Positions 1 to 8,441 of a stretch of 38,154 bases of DNA are shown piece after piece. Position 1 is the first letter of the stretch. Each line of letters begins with the position of its first letter. Source of the stretch: Desulfobacter curvatus DSM 3379 (GTDB taxonomy: Bacteria; Desulfobacterota; Desulfobacteria; Desulfobacterales; Desulfobacteraceae); the NCBI RefSeq assembly GCF_000373985.1, contig NZ_KB893085.1, positions 1-38,154 of the forward strand, read 5' to 3'. The position numbers and the translations under genes are program-made. Under the pieces are notes generated by a model, which was given only the letters and a program-made list of their open reading frames with translations, did no database searches and was not told where the DNA came from.

Positions 1-331
1 GGAATTTATTTGACCGAGCCATCTGCGGCGTAAAAAATTTAAAGAGACAACTGAGCCAATGGATTGGTATACCTAAGCTACGCTTTTGATAGTCGTTTGG
101 AATCAAGAATCAGCTACTGGAGGGGGGGCATTAGCAATACTGACTCGATTTTAATGAAATTTGCCTCTTTTTGGGGTACAAAATTGTCTAATGGTGAGGC
201 CACGGGCTCTGTCCTTTTGACTTAGCTTAGACGCTGCATTTTTTAGGTTACAATATTTGAATCTGATCAATGACTTGAACAGGGAGGACTTTTAAGTCCA
301 CTCCCCCAGTTCAACTTCCCAGGTAAAATCT
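1..331. other. Left-edge region without a recognised gene
   Basis: No reading frame here is convincing on either strand. The only clear structure is the inverted repeat at 275-314, listed separately. The last 50 bases may be the outer end of the damaged IS1-like element that follows, but I could not define a terminal repeat. Confidence 0.5.
275..314. repeat. Imperfect long hairpin upstream of the IS1-like transposase
   Basis: TTGAAC (275-280) pairs with GTTCAA (309-314). Inside these, GGGAG (282-286) pairs with CTCCC (301-305) and GACTT (287-291) with AAGTC (294-298), with small bulges. It lies about 120 bases before the transposase start. It could be a read-in terminator protecting the IS, or part of the IS end; no U-tract follows on the plus strand, so a classical terminator is doubtful. 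Confidence 0.45.
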
Positions 332-433
332 ATGTTAATGGTTTTATCTAGGATGATAGTGGAGGGCACTGGGCTTCAACAATTCAAGCCCTTCTCTCTT
401 CTCAAAACGCTGGTTTTATGTTTTATAGTCACC

Positions 434-1609
434 ATGAAACCTCAAAACGCCCACAAATGCCCAAGCTGCAGCTCATTGGACACAACTCTTTTCAGGATTT
501 ACAATACGGTACATAATGGTTCTCGACATCTGATTCGATGTAAAACCTGCAATCGTTTATTTGCTGAAACTATCAATGCAGCCATGGAAAATTTGAAGAC
601 ACCAATCAGCAAAGTTGCATCAGCACTGCTGCTTCGTAGCGAGGGGCTTGGCCTTCGGGCAACCGGTCGGGTATTGGAATCGCATAAGGGCACCATTGCC
701 CGCTGGGAGCAACGGTTTGGCGACCAAAAAGAAACGCTGATGTTGTATTCCTTTTGTCATGAATTTGTTTCCCTCACATTTGAAGGGGATGAGCTATATA
801 CCATGGTGGGAAAGCGCACCGAGCCTTCGGACTCCAAAGGGTGGACCGCAGTCATCATGGAGCGAGCCAGTCGCTTCATTGTAGACCAACGATGTGGCAA
901 TAAAAATACCGCATTATTTAAATCGGTTATGAAAACCGTGTGCAAATATGTTGGTCGTACCAAAGACCTGACTTTTCTTTCAGATGGAGAAAGACGGTAT
1001 GGCAACATGCTGTTTGACTTATGTTCGGAAGTCTTGAAAACAGGAAAAGCTGGACGCCCCCCAAAAACGCTGCCCAAAGGAGTCAAGGTACGTGTGAAAA
1101 ATAAGGGTGATCAAAAACGAAAAAAAGGCCGCAAACGTCCAAATATCAAGCAACTCAGCGGGAACACCCTGACACGGATCAAAGCTTGGCAAAAAATGAA
1201 ATCCACGCTAACCATCTTGAGGCTCAAAATGCTGCATCAAGAAGAAGAAACAGCACTTTTAGGAGAAAAACAAACACATACGCGAAAACAAAGCATGGCT
1301 TACAACGAACCCTGGATGTTCATCAAATCATGCCTATCCGGTTAATACAGGTTGGCATTTTGTTCAGTGCACTGAAAGATTGCTGTTTGTGTAGACAGTC
1401 TCCAACCGACAGCCGTTTACACAAGCCCACAGACTTTCAGTCTGGTGAAAAACAAAGTGGCCTGTGCTAACCGGATAGGCATGCATCAAATCATACACAA
1501 TTATGTTCGACCTCATTGGACTACCGGAAAAGTTCCGGCAGTCGCTTTAGGAATCATGTCGGAGGCCTTGAGCCTTGAGAGCATCCTCACAATGCAAAGG
1601 GCCGCATAG
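434..1609 (+). pseudogene. IS1-like DDE transposase, frameshifted and split by a MITE
   Basis: The protein starts best at ATG 434, beginning MKPQNAHKCPSC. It has an N-terminal zinc ribbon with two Cys pairs (CPSC, CKTC), then a helix-turn-helix region and a DDE core. Likely catalytic residues are the Asp in GDELYTMV, the Asp in FLSDGERRYG and, in another frame, the Glu in HANHLEAQN. The reading frame breaks at an A6 run near 1191-1196, and the correct frame continues one base back through TTG 1186. It is then interrupted by a 155-bp insertion at 1329-1483. Beyond the insertion the frame resumes as IIHNYVRPHWTTGKVPAVAL and ends at TAG 1607-1609. With both lesions the gene cannot make a normal transposase. 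The IS1-like assignment rests on the zinc ribbon plus DDE layout. Confidence 0.75.
1329..1483. mobile_element. 155-bp MITE-like insertion with 17-bp inverted ends
   Basis: The left end reads CATGCCTATCCGGTTAA and the reverse complement of the right end reads CATGCCTATCCGGTTAG, a 16 of 17 match. The 8-base sequence CATCAAAT flanks it on both sides (1321-1328 and 1484-1491), a typical target-site duplication. The interior has no coding capacity for a transposase, so it must have been mobilised in trans. Removing the insertion and one duplication restores the transposase reading ...LDVHQIIHNYV..., which confirms the borders. I cannot name the parental IS family. Confidence 0.85.
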
Positions 1610-1816
1610 GGTTCCATGATGTTGAGAACTCAAGACTAAAAATACATATTGGAATAGTTGAAGCCCAGTGCCAACCTTCCTGAGTATGCCTTAAAAAAAA
1701 TAGTCAAATGAATGTATCTCCTCCCTCATCTTTCTTGGTCATCAATCCATCAATTTGCGCGTCTGCGCTCAGATGAGGAAAATACCGGGCACCAGATAGG
1801 GAAGCCAGTAGGAATT

Positions 1817-3841
1817 TTAAAATCTATATGTTAGTTGTACACCGATCTCTCTTGGTGGAGAATATATAATGCCACCACCACCAAACATACTAACAGAGTT
1901 ATACTCTTTATCAAAAATATTTTTACCATATAAATAAATATCATAATGTTCGGTTTCATATCCTATCTTTGCATTTACAAGATGATAAGCATCTCTGCTA
2001 TTCTCATTTTCTTTATCAAAATATGTTTCACCGTACCCGTTTACATCAACTCTTGCAAAATACCCGTTTGTATCCCGATATTGAATGCCTATACTATAGT
2101 TATATTCCGGAGCAAAAATATTTTTATTACCGCTATAATCACCATTTGAATCTTTATAATCATCAAAGGTAACATTAGTATATCCGTAAGTTCCAAAAAG
2201 TTCTATCGTATCGGTTAATTTTCCCTGGAGTTCTATTTCAAAACCTTTTGAAGTCGCTTTCGCTGCATTATCTATGTATGCTTGAGTTGAACCAGCAATA
2301 GGATGAACTTTTACTTGCATATCATCTATTTTCATATAAAAAATCGCAGCGTTTACAATAAGTCTATTATCAAAAAATGAGTTTTTAGCTCCTATCTCAT
2401 AGTTCCATAAAGTTTCTTCATCATATTGTGGTGAATAACCACTTGGCGCATAAGTCCAAAAACCTCCTGCACGGTACCCTTTTGAGATGGTTGTATAATA
2501 CATACTCTCTTGATTATGTTGATATTTTAAAGAGACTTTTGGAGAGATTTCATTATTGGATAATTCTAGTTTTGTATTTGTTGTTTTATCTTCGTACTCT
2601 TTATTATCTTTATCATATCTAACGCCCGAGATAAAAGAAAATTTATCATTGATCGCATAATCCGTATGGATAAAAACTCCCACAGAGTCACTTTCTTCTG
2701 TTGTCCTAACAGGGGATACAAAAGTAGGATAAATATAACTTGATGAATTTTCATCTTCATCTTTATCGGTATAAACTCCTGCTACCCATTTAAAAGGATC
2801 GCTACTATTACTTATTCTAAATTCTTGTGCATACTTATCATGTTCTTCATTATGATCATGATCATAATTCGCACTGGCTCGTAAAGCATCTGTTTTTATA
2901 TTTCGATAGGTTGTAATTGATTCTAAAAGATAATCATTTATATCATAAGATACTTTGAGGGCATGAGATGTTATACTAGATTTATCATAACCTAACACAT
3001 CTGTACTTAGACTTCTATCACCTGCACTAATGATAGCACCAACATAATCTTTACCTTTATTGTCATATTTTAGTTTAGATGAGATCAAAGACATTTCAAG
3101 ATTGTCACTTGGCGTGTATCTTAAATGAGCTTTTCCATAGTTATTTTCTTTATCATTGTATTCTCCAAGAAGCGTATTTTTTACAAAGCCATCTTTTTCA
3201 TAGTGTTTTGCCGATACGCCTACAAATAGTTTATCTTCTACAATTGGACCATTTACACTTAAAGTATATTGTCTTTTATTATCCTCACCAAGCTCAACAC
3301 CTATTTTCCCCATAGTTTCGTTATCAGGCTTTTTAGTGATAACGTTGATAACTCCAGCTTGCGCCTCTTTTCCATAGAGTGTCCCTTGAGGTCCTTTTAA
3401 AACTTCAACCCTTTCTATATCCATCAAAGTTTCATTAAATCCATGTGAATATGATACCGGAATCCCATCAACCATTACACTCATATTATTTGATGATAGT
3501 GTAGTAATTGTGTTAGAAATACCCCGTATAGAGGGTGCAGAATATCCTGACCCTTTGTCCAGTAGAACAAAATTTGAAGTATATGGTGCTATATCTTTAA
3601 TTGATTCTATTTTTTTATCTTCAATTGTAACCTCATCAAATACTGTCATGGAGATGGGGACCTCCTGTATATTCTCCTCTGTTTTTTGTGCCGTTACGGT
3701 TATACTATCTAATTTTTGAGGATTCTCATCAGCATAAATGTTTTGTGAAAGTATAAGTGAAGCAACAGCAATTAAAGCTATTTTTCTTTTCAGTTTTTTT
3801 AATCCTTTTTCAATTCTTTTCATTTCTTCTCTTTGATCCAT
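1817..3841 (-). CDS. FyuA-like TonB-dependent outer-membrane receptor
   Basis: Outer-membrane receptor that would import a metal-siderophore complex using TonB energy. The 674-residue protein has a basic, hydrophobic signal peptide ending near QNIYA|DE, a TonB-box-like stretch (LDSITVTAQ), a plug domain with the receptor hallmark GPQGTLYGKEAQAGVINV, and a C-terminal barrel ending in aromatic Phe (VQLTYRF). Length and the plug motif resemble FyuA, the yersiniabactin receptor (673 residues). An internal ATG at 3823 (MKRIEKGLKK) gives a tidier signal peptide and could be the true start; neither start has a strong Shine-Dalgarno. Base composition is strikingly AT-rich compared with the rest of the window, suggesting separate acquisition, perhaps from a Campylobacterota-like donor. 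It likely pairs with the assembly line at 9-36 kb, but the substrate is inferred. Confidence 0.88.
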   Translation of the reverse strand: MDQREEMKRIEKGLKKLKRKIALIAVASLILSQNIYADENPQKLDSITVTAQKTEENIQEVPISMTVFDEVTIEDKKIESIKDIAPYTSNFVLLDKGSGYSAPSIRGISNTITTLSSNNMSVMVDGIPVSYSHGFNETLMDIERVEVLKGPQGTLYGKEAQAGVINVITKKPDNETMGKIGVELGEDNKRQYTLSVNGPIVEDKLFVGVSAKHYEKDGFVKNTLLGEYNDKENNYGKAHLRYTPSDNLEMSLISSKLKYDNKGKDYVGAIISAGDRSLSTDVLGYDKSSITSHALKVSYDINDYLLESITTYRNIKTDALRASANYDHDHNEEHDKYAQEFRISNSSDPFKWVAGVYTDKDEDENSSSYIYPTFVSPVRTTEESDSVGVFIHTDYAINDKFSFISGVRYDKDNKEYEDKTTNTKLELSNNEISPKVSLKYQHNQESMYYTTISKGYRAGGFWTYAPSGYSPQYDEETLWNYEIGAKNSFFDNRLIVNAAIFYMKIDDMQVKVHPIAGSTQAYIDNAAKATSKGFEIELQGKLTDTIELFGTYGYTNVTFDDYKDSNGDYSGNKNIFAPEYNYSIGIQYRDTNGYFARVDVNGYGETYFDKENENSRDAYHLVNAKIGYETEHYDIYLYGKNIFDKEYNSVSMFGGGGIIYSPPREIGVQLTYRF

Positions 3842-4171
3842 TTCTTAGTTTTAAGATATTAACTTATTTAGCCCCCCGAAACTACATAAGGCGTAAAGAT
3901 AAAGGACAACCATAAGTTAGAGGTGCATAAGAACTTTTTTCCGATGCATCTCCATCTACTTTTCTATTGATTGATAGAGATAGTGCCTTAATGAAAACCT
4001 GTGTTTGGACGAAAAGTTGTCCAGATGCAAAGCCATAAAATTTGAAACCGGAGCAACCTATTGGTTGTGAGAATTTCAATTTTTTATGCAACGCCGCAGA
4101 TGGGTGATTTTTCGTTCAAACACGAGGTAGAATTTCCATCCCTTAATCCATTACTTCTCCTGCCAACTCGT
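3842..4171. other. Intergenic region between receptor and ZinT-like gene
   Basis: About 330 bases with no convincing gene. A 69-codon frame on the minus strand (3882-4091) has no recognisable domain and no good ribosome-binding site. The region should hold the receptor promoter and any metal-responsive operator on the minus strand, but I could not identify a clear Fur or Zur box by eye. Confidence 0.4.
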
Positions 4172-4813
4172 TTATTGCCTTTTTAACGGCGGCAGCATTG
4201 TTGCCTGCAACTTTGCTATTTTGGTCATCTGCGCCATCACTTTGGCTTCATCGGTTTCTGTCGGCTGATAAACGGCGGGCCACCACGATTGGACCGAAGG
4301 GTCCGTCACCAGGAAATCAAAATTTTCATTGCCATACCTGAGATGTGCATGCCTGAAAGAACCCTTGCCGTGCCCGTGAAACGGGAGAAAAAGAAAATAT
4401 TTAAATCCGGCCTGGCTCATTTCTTTTGAATCGGTTTTAAAAATGTGCCAGGTGATATCATGTTTCCCAGCTTTTGTACTGAGGCTACCGACATGGACAT
4501 AATCCCCGGTGATTTTGTTGTCGATGATGATCGTATTTTCATCCACAACGCTCAGGGATTTAAATTTCAGGGAAAACATGTTGTAAAAAAAGTCTTTTAC
4601 CATTTTTTTTGTATACCCCTTGGGCGCATATTCCATCACTTCTTCAAAAAACCTTTCTCCGGCTTCACTGTCGTAAAGTTTAATATTGGATACATTGTTT
4701 CCTTTCCATGGCGTGAGGTCGATGATGTTCTCCTTTTCCTTATCTGCGGCAAATACTGCGCTGGAAAAATGTATAACAATCAGAAATAGGGAAATGGTCA
4801 GTTTTTTTCTCAT
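4172..4813 (-). CDS. Secreted ZinT-like (lipocalin-fold) putative metal-binding protein
   Basis: The 213-residue protein begins with a clear signal peptide (MRKKLTISLFLIVIHFSSAVFA, cleavage after VFA), so it is probably periplasmic. The mature part shows weak ZinT/YodA-like order: a LxxWxG start (DLTPWKGN), a central GDYVHVGSL and WHIFKT region, then FKYFLFLP, a His-rich stretch (FHGHGKGSFRHAHLRYG) and a C-terminal WWPAVYQP recalling the WPTYYP end of ZinT. ZinT proteins bind zinc in the periplasm and help deliver it to the ZnuABC importer. The His cluster would be a metal site here. The start is fixed by a strong AAGGAG seven bases upstream. It lies between the TonB receptor and the divergent AraC regulator, which supports a metal-uptake role. 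The family call is by eye; an unrelated secreted protein remains possible. Confidence 0.55.
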   Translation of the reverse strand: MRKKLTISLFLIVIHFSSAVFAADKEKENIIDLTPWKGNNVSNIKLYDSEAGERFFEEVMEYAPKGYTKKMVKDFFYNMFSLKFKSLSVVDENTIIIDNKITGDYVHVGSLSTKAGKHDITWHIFKTDSKEMSQAGFKYFLFLPFHGHGKGSFRHAHLRYGNENFDFLVTDPSVQSWWPAVYQPTETDEAKVMAQMTKIAKLQATMLPPLKRQ

Positions 4814-4990
4814 TTTACGTCTCCTTAGGGATAAATTAAAAATTACATTTTGATATCACACTGCTCCACGGCGAACTAAGTTAAGCTTTGAAAGAACAAA
4901 ACAGCAAAAATATATAGACTATAATATTATTAGCTAAACCAAAATTATATTGAGGTTTATAAAAATTTAGCGTATTTGAAAAGAAGGTGC
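4814..4990. promoter_or_regulatory. Divergent promoter region of the ZinT-like and AraC genes
   Basis: AT-rich spacer between two divergent genes. On the plus strand TTGAAA (4888-4893) and TATATA (4911-4916) are 17 bases apart and could be a sigma-70 promoter for the regulator; TATAAT at 4920-4925 is an alternative -10. The minus-strand gene has AAGGAG just upstream of its ATG. As PchR/YbtA-type regulators usually act on neighbouring genes, an operator is likely here, but no repeat is clear enough to call. Confidence 0.35.
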
Positions 4991-6034
4991 ATGCATCTGA
5001 TTCACTTTGTTAAGCGATTGATTCATTTTGCGGGAGAAATCTTTTTGAATAGTCCAACCTCACTGCCGTTATCAAAATTAATGGGATGTTTGCCATGCTG
5101 GACTGAAACAGCACAACCCTCGACAGTTCCCATAAATCCTATTTATGGAACCGGCTTTTTATCTGGGGCAGTGTTCTTACAGAACGATATAATTTTGGAT
5201 TTTTCTAATTATTCCTTATACAGAGATGGTAAATTTATATTTAAGGAACCCCTTTCTAAACCGTTCCCCTATGCTGTCTTTATCTCCTGTTTATCCGGCA
5301 TCCAACATTTCTCATACGCAAAACCACGAACTCCCCTGGGCCCTAACTATTCAAATATTGGGTTACCAGGGTTCAAACTCGGCCTTTCGATGACAGTCAA
5401 CAGATTTGAACAGATTCGAATTATTGGGGTATGTATGCCTCCTGCCGTGATGTTAAAATTAACAGGGAAAAGCAGTGCCGAGCTAATGGAAATGATGGAT
5501 CGCCTGGACTATCTTTCGGAGAAGAAACGTAAGGAACCTGGCCGGTCAAAAAAACTGGACTTCGCCCAGATAACCTGTAGCCGTCAAATGCTGAACTCGT
5601 ACTTGAAGAATCCCAACGACAGGCTTTATCTGGAGGCTAAAGCGCTTGAACTGATGGCTTTACAGCTTCGGCAGCTTGAGCATTTAAGTGAAGAAAAACA
5701 TAAGAAGAAGCCTATTGGTTACAAAGAAGATAAAATATTATACGCATCCGAAATCCTTAAGAATAAAATGGAAAGTCCGCCAAAATTACTGGAACTTGCC
5801 CGTAAAGTTGGTCTCAATCACAACCAGCTTATCCAGGGCTTTAAAGACATATATGGCGAATGCCCGTTCGGTTATCTGCGTATCATTCGTCTCGAAAACG
5901 CACGTAAACTACTTACCAACCGGGAATGCAATGTTTCCGAAGCCGCTTACCTTGTCGGTTTCTCCAGTCCGAGTCATTTTAGTAAAGCCTTTAAAAAGCA
6001 TTACGGCATTTCTCCATGCGCCTGCCTGAAATGA
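4991..6034 (+). CDS. PchR/YbtA-like AraC-family transcriptional regulator
   Basis: Cytoplasmic transcription factor of about 347 residues. The C-terminal 100 residues form the double helix-turn-helix of AraC proteins: LARKVGLNHNQLIQGFK, FGYLRIIRLENARKLL, then NVSEAAYLVGFSSPSHFSKA. These strings are those typical of the PchR/YbtA subgroup, in which the N-terminal domain binds the ferric siderophore (pyochelin, yersiniabactin) and activates its biosynthesis and receptor genes. The N-terminal domain here would bind the product of the local pathway. ATG 4991 is preferred over the upstream TTG 4976 because it has GAAGG close upstream, though the spacing is short. It is divergent from the ZinT-like gene and close to the FyuA-like receptor, as siderophore regulators often are. 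Confidence 0.85.
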   Translation: MHLIHFVKRLIHFAGEIFLNSPTSLPLSKLMGCLPCWTETAQPSTVPINPIYGTGFLSGAVFLQNDIILDFSNYSLYRDGKFIFKEPLSKPFPYAVFISCLSGIQHFSYAKPRTPLGPNYSNIGLPGFKLGLSMTVNRFEQIRIIGVCMPPAVMLKLTGKSSAELMEMMDRLDYLSEKKRKEPGRSKKLDFAQITCSRQMLNSYLKNPNDRLYLEAKALELMALQLRQLEHLSEEKHKKKPIGYKEDKILYASEILKNKMESPPKLLELARKVGLNHNQLIQGFKDIYGECPFGYLRIIRLENARKLLTNRECNVSEAAYLVGFSSPSHFSKAFKKHYGISPCACLK

Positions 6035-6237
6035 ATCAAGAGCAAATTAATCGTGGTCTGTCCCCTATTAGACTATTAGATACCTGGAAATCTGCCCCTG
6101 TTTTGCAAAAATAAATTTTGGAATGTGTTGTGGATTCAGTCTGGTCGTTGTCAGGAATGCAAAAGAAAGCTTTACTTTAAGATCAGGACTCTTTACCTCT
6201 GTGAAGAATTGGTGACTCCTCGTCGCTGATATTTTTC

Positions 6238-6636
6238 CTACGCATCGCTTGAGGCTGCAAGTACATATTTTATCCGCATCTCAGTGCCGGGGTAATGAAT
6301 TTCGGAGGCGTTCAGTTCCTTAAACAGTCGTTTGAGGGCTTCATTTGCTGCCGGCTTTGAGGCATTATGAACTTTCACGGTCAACACGTTGTTTTTAGCG
6401 TCCGGCAGGATGTCTGCCTCCGTTACATATAGATCCTGTAACAAGCGCCGCGATGCAGCCATGTCCAACGTTGAGTTTTTCAAAATACCGGACATTGAAG
6501 TTTCTGCCCGATATGCAATCATCTTTATGGTATCCATCAAACGTTTTCGACCAGGAAGCAAGTGGAAAAATTTATCTTGCTCTTCTAATTTTTCCCAGGT
6601 GATATGCTTCGGAGTCTTTTTTATTAGTCTCAAATA
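6238..6636 (-). pseudogene. C-terminal fragment of a large transposase
   Basis: About 131 residues, starting TTG in the available frame, with no ribosome-binding site. It reads TPKHITWEKLEEQDKF, then GRKRLMDTIKMIAYRAET, then a C-terminal domain ending PGTEMRIKYVLAAS. From memory these are C-terminal strings of a transposase type common in sulfate reducers, the type that carries the QDETFHPETC motif seen at 8442-8903. The 5' end of the frame stops exactly where the IS200 element begins, so the upstream part was removed or displaced by that insertion. Family recognition is from memory of conserved strings, not from a search. Confidence 0.6.
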
Positions 6637-6637
6637 A

Positions 6638-7146
6638 GGTTAAAACCTCCGCCTTTAGGCGGATAGATTTATCACTCCCATTTTGATATTCATTATGCCT
6701 CAACGTAAGGAGGACTTATGGAATATCGATATGGGAGTCATACAGTTTTTAATATTGAGTATCATTTTGTTTGGGTCACCAAGTATCGTTATCATGTGTT
6801 AACAGGTGGTGTCGCACTTAGAGTGAGAGAGCTTGTTCGGCAAACCTGTGAAGCCTTTGAAATCAGCATCATTAAAGGTGTTGTCAGCAAAGATCATGTT
6901 CATATCCTCGTGTCGGCACCGCCAACTATGGCACCGAGTGAAATTATGCGTCGAATCAAAGGCCGGACATCGAGCAAACTTTTCCAGGAATTTCCCATGA
7001 TCAAAAAACGATATTGGGGCCGTCATTTCTGGGCACGCGGTTATTAATGATAACTTCAAAACTGAATCCTGACGGGTCTTATGACCCGTATCCGTGCTTT
7101 CAGCACTTGATTTAAACCCACCGACTTATAGTCGGTGGTTGTTTAG
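6638..7146 (+). mobile_element. IS200/IS605-type element with subterminal hairpins
   Basis: A short element with only a tnpA-like gene. The left end has the hairpin TCCGCC-TTTA-GGCGGA (6648-6663). The right end has ACGGGTC-TTAT-GACCCGT (7072-7089) and CCACCGAC-TTATA-GTCGGTGG (7118-7138). Subterminal hairpins without terminal inverted repeats or a target duplication are the hallmark of this single-strand-transposing group. The exact end bases are approximate. Reading frames on the minus strand stop at both borders, consistent with insertion into a pre-existing minus-strand gene. Confidence 0.8.
6718..7072 (+). pseudogene. tnpA: IS200 TnpA with internal deletion removing the catalytic Tyr
   Basis: Y1-type HUH transposase that nicks and rejoins single-stranded DNA. 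AGGAGG sits seven bases before ATG 6718. The frame MEYRYGSHTVFNIEYHFVWV to RRYWGRHFWARGY-type sequence is typical, including the HUH motif (DHVHILVSAPP). It stops at TAA 7045-7047 just after HFWARGY. Family members continue there for about 25 more residues that contain the nucleophilic Tyr. One base later, in another frame (7046-7072), the normal C-terminal end NDNFKTES appears. So an out-of-frame internal deletion removed the Tyr helix but kept the two flanks. The protein (109 residues versus about 135-140) should be inactive, and the element immobile unless helped in trans. Confidence 0.85.
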
Positions 7147-7269
7147 TTTGGTTTTTATAGAGGCTACCTCTGATTCATACTGCTCTATCTCTTCCAGCAG
7201 ATAAGCTTTTTTGTTCATCCATTTTTCCCAATAATCATGGCGAAAACCGCTACAAAATTTGTCTTTCAT
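7126..7269 (-). pseudogene. Small ORF overlapping the oxidoreductase end, cut by IS200
   Basis: An ATG at 7269, inside the last codons of the oxidoreductase gene, opens a frame reading MKDKFCSGFRHDYWEKWMNK, then AYLLEEIEQYESEVASIKTK. It is charged and helical with a coiled-coil look. It runs into the right end of the IS200 element and stops inside its hairpin. Either it was a small operon gene broken by the insertion, or it is the middle of the same transposase whose C-terminus lies at 6238-6636: both are minus-strand and abut the IS from opposite sides. I cannot assign a function. Confidence 0.4.
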
Positions 7270-8344
7270 CAAGTATGATACCTTGTTGCATTAGCAATTC
7301 TATAAATTCATTAATATTGTTTGATTCGTGGAGAGCAAAACATCCATGTTTTTCGAGTTTCCCACTAATAATCAATTTGGCAACTGTTGCAGCAACGATC
7401 CCGCTAAGTCGATGAGACTGATTCACACTTAGCGTTGAAATAACTTTTTTCAATCTACCTTCACTTTCACCAGATAGAATTAAATAAAACATAGCATACG
7501 ATTTATTTTTTTTAACATCTATTTCAGAAGCCTGTACGAGTTGATTTGACAAATCAACAATATTTGACTCATCATACTTTTTTATCATAGATATTTCAAA
7601 TAGAGATTTACGAGTCATTTCACCACAGAAAGTACTGTAAAAAAGAGCTGTTTTTGAATTTAAAGCCTTTACTATCTGATGAGTTTCTTCATTATAAAAT
7701 GAATGTCCTGTAATTTTCCCTACAGGATCTGGTAGTGTTATTTCGTTACTACCTCTGAATACTGTTTGGGGCTGATCGGTTTTATCCAGACCAGCATTCG
7801 GTCTTTCAAAAATTTCCACAACCATATCATAAGCTGCACTAAATGTAATTCTATCTAAGCAGGCAAAATAATATTCTAATGAATTGATATTTGAAAAATG
7901 CTTTCTTGCAATATAAATCGGAAAAATTTCAAATATTCCTGGAAACATACCTGCAGATAAAACAAATGTAAGACATTGAGATTTTATTATACTATTTTTT
8001 TGAATAAGATCACGATATAAGGAACTACAACCCCCTAAATCAATATAATGTTTTTTTTGTTTAAGTGCAGAAAAAGATATCTTTTTAGACACTTTTGTCG
8101 CGGGGCCTGCACAATTCATTATGATCTCACATTTATTGCAAAATAAGCTCAATTTTTGAGGATCATTAATATCAAGCATTTCATAAGAAACTCTTGAGTT
8201 ATTATTGCAATCAACTATCCCCCTCCCCTTTTTTCGACCAGCGATAATAATCGTACTGTTAGTAGTTTTCAATAGTGATTTTACGACCTCAAGGCCAATT
8301 TGCCCATATCCTCCAATTACCCCTATAATTATTTCACGAGTCAT
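7250..8344 (-). CDS. Saccharopine dehydrogenase-family NAD(P)-binding oxidoreductase
   Basis: The 364-residue protein opens with a Rossmann nucleotide-binding motif (GVIGGYGQIGLEV) followed by an IIIAGRKKG segment, NCAGPATKVSKK and HYIDLGG, the pattern of the saccharopine dehydrogenase-like fold. It is not the Gfo/Idh/MocA-type thiazolinyl imide reductase (PchG, Irp3/YbtU). Lying downstream of the last PKS gene in the same orientation, it may reduce a thiazoline ring or another intermediate, or help in product release; this is inference from context. The gene is AT-rich like the adjacent KS gene. Transposase debris separates it from the main operon by about 600 bases and also borders it on the other side, so its transcription from the operon promoter is uncertain. 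ATG 8344 has a purine-rich AGAGGAATTGT upstream. Confidence 0.7.
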   Translation of the reverse strand: MTREIIIGVIGGYGQIGLEVVKSLLKTTNSTIIIAGRKKGRGIVDCNNNSRVSYEMLDINDPQKLSLFCNKCEIIMNCAGPATKVSKKISFSALKQKKHYIDLGGCSSLYRDLIQKNSIIKSQCLTFVLSAGMFPGIFEIFPIYIARKHFSNINSLEYYFACLDRITFSAAYDMVVEIFERPNAGLDKTDQPQTVFRGSNEITLPDPVGKITGHSFYNEETHQIVKALNSKTALFYSTFCGEMTRKSLFEISMIKKYDESNIVDLSNQLVQASEIDVKKNKSYAMFYLILSGESEGRLKKVISTLSVNQSHRLSGIVAATVAKLIISGKLEKHGCFALHESNNINEFIELLMQQGIILDERQIL

Positions 8345-8441
8345 ACAATTCCTCTATTTTTTTAGCCCACATTGAGCAGGTGCTTTTTACAAAAGAATGA
8401 CTTAAACTTCCTCTCTCGAATCATCACAGAAAAGATTGTCC

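Noticed and set aside
3882..4091. 69-codon minus-strand frame between receptor and ZinT-like gene
   Set aside because: No recognisable family, no Shine-Dalgarno and short length; probably chance.
4814..4990. Fur or Zur box in the divergent intergenic region
   Set aside because: AT-rich stretches resemble parts of such boxes, but no palindrome close enough to a consensus could be defined by eye.
7250..8344. Thiazolinyl imide reductase (PchG/Irp3 type)
   Set aside because: The Rossmann region and following motifs are of the saccharopine dehydrogenase type rather than Gfo/Idh/MocA; a similar role is possible but the family is different.
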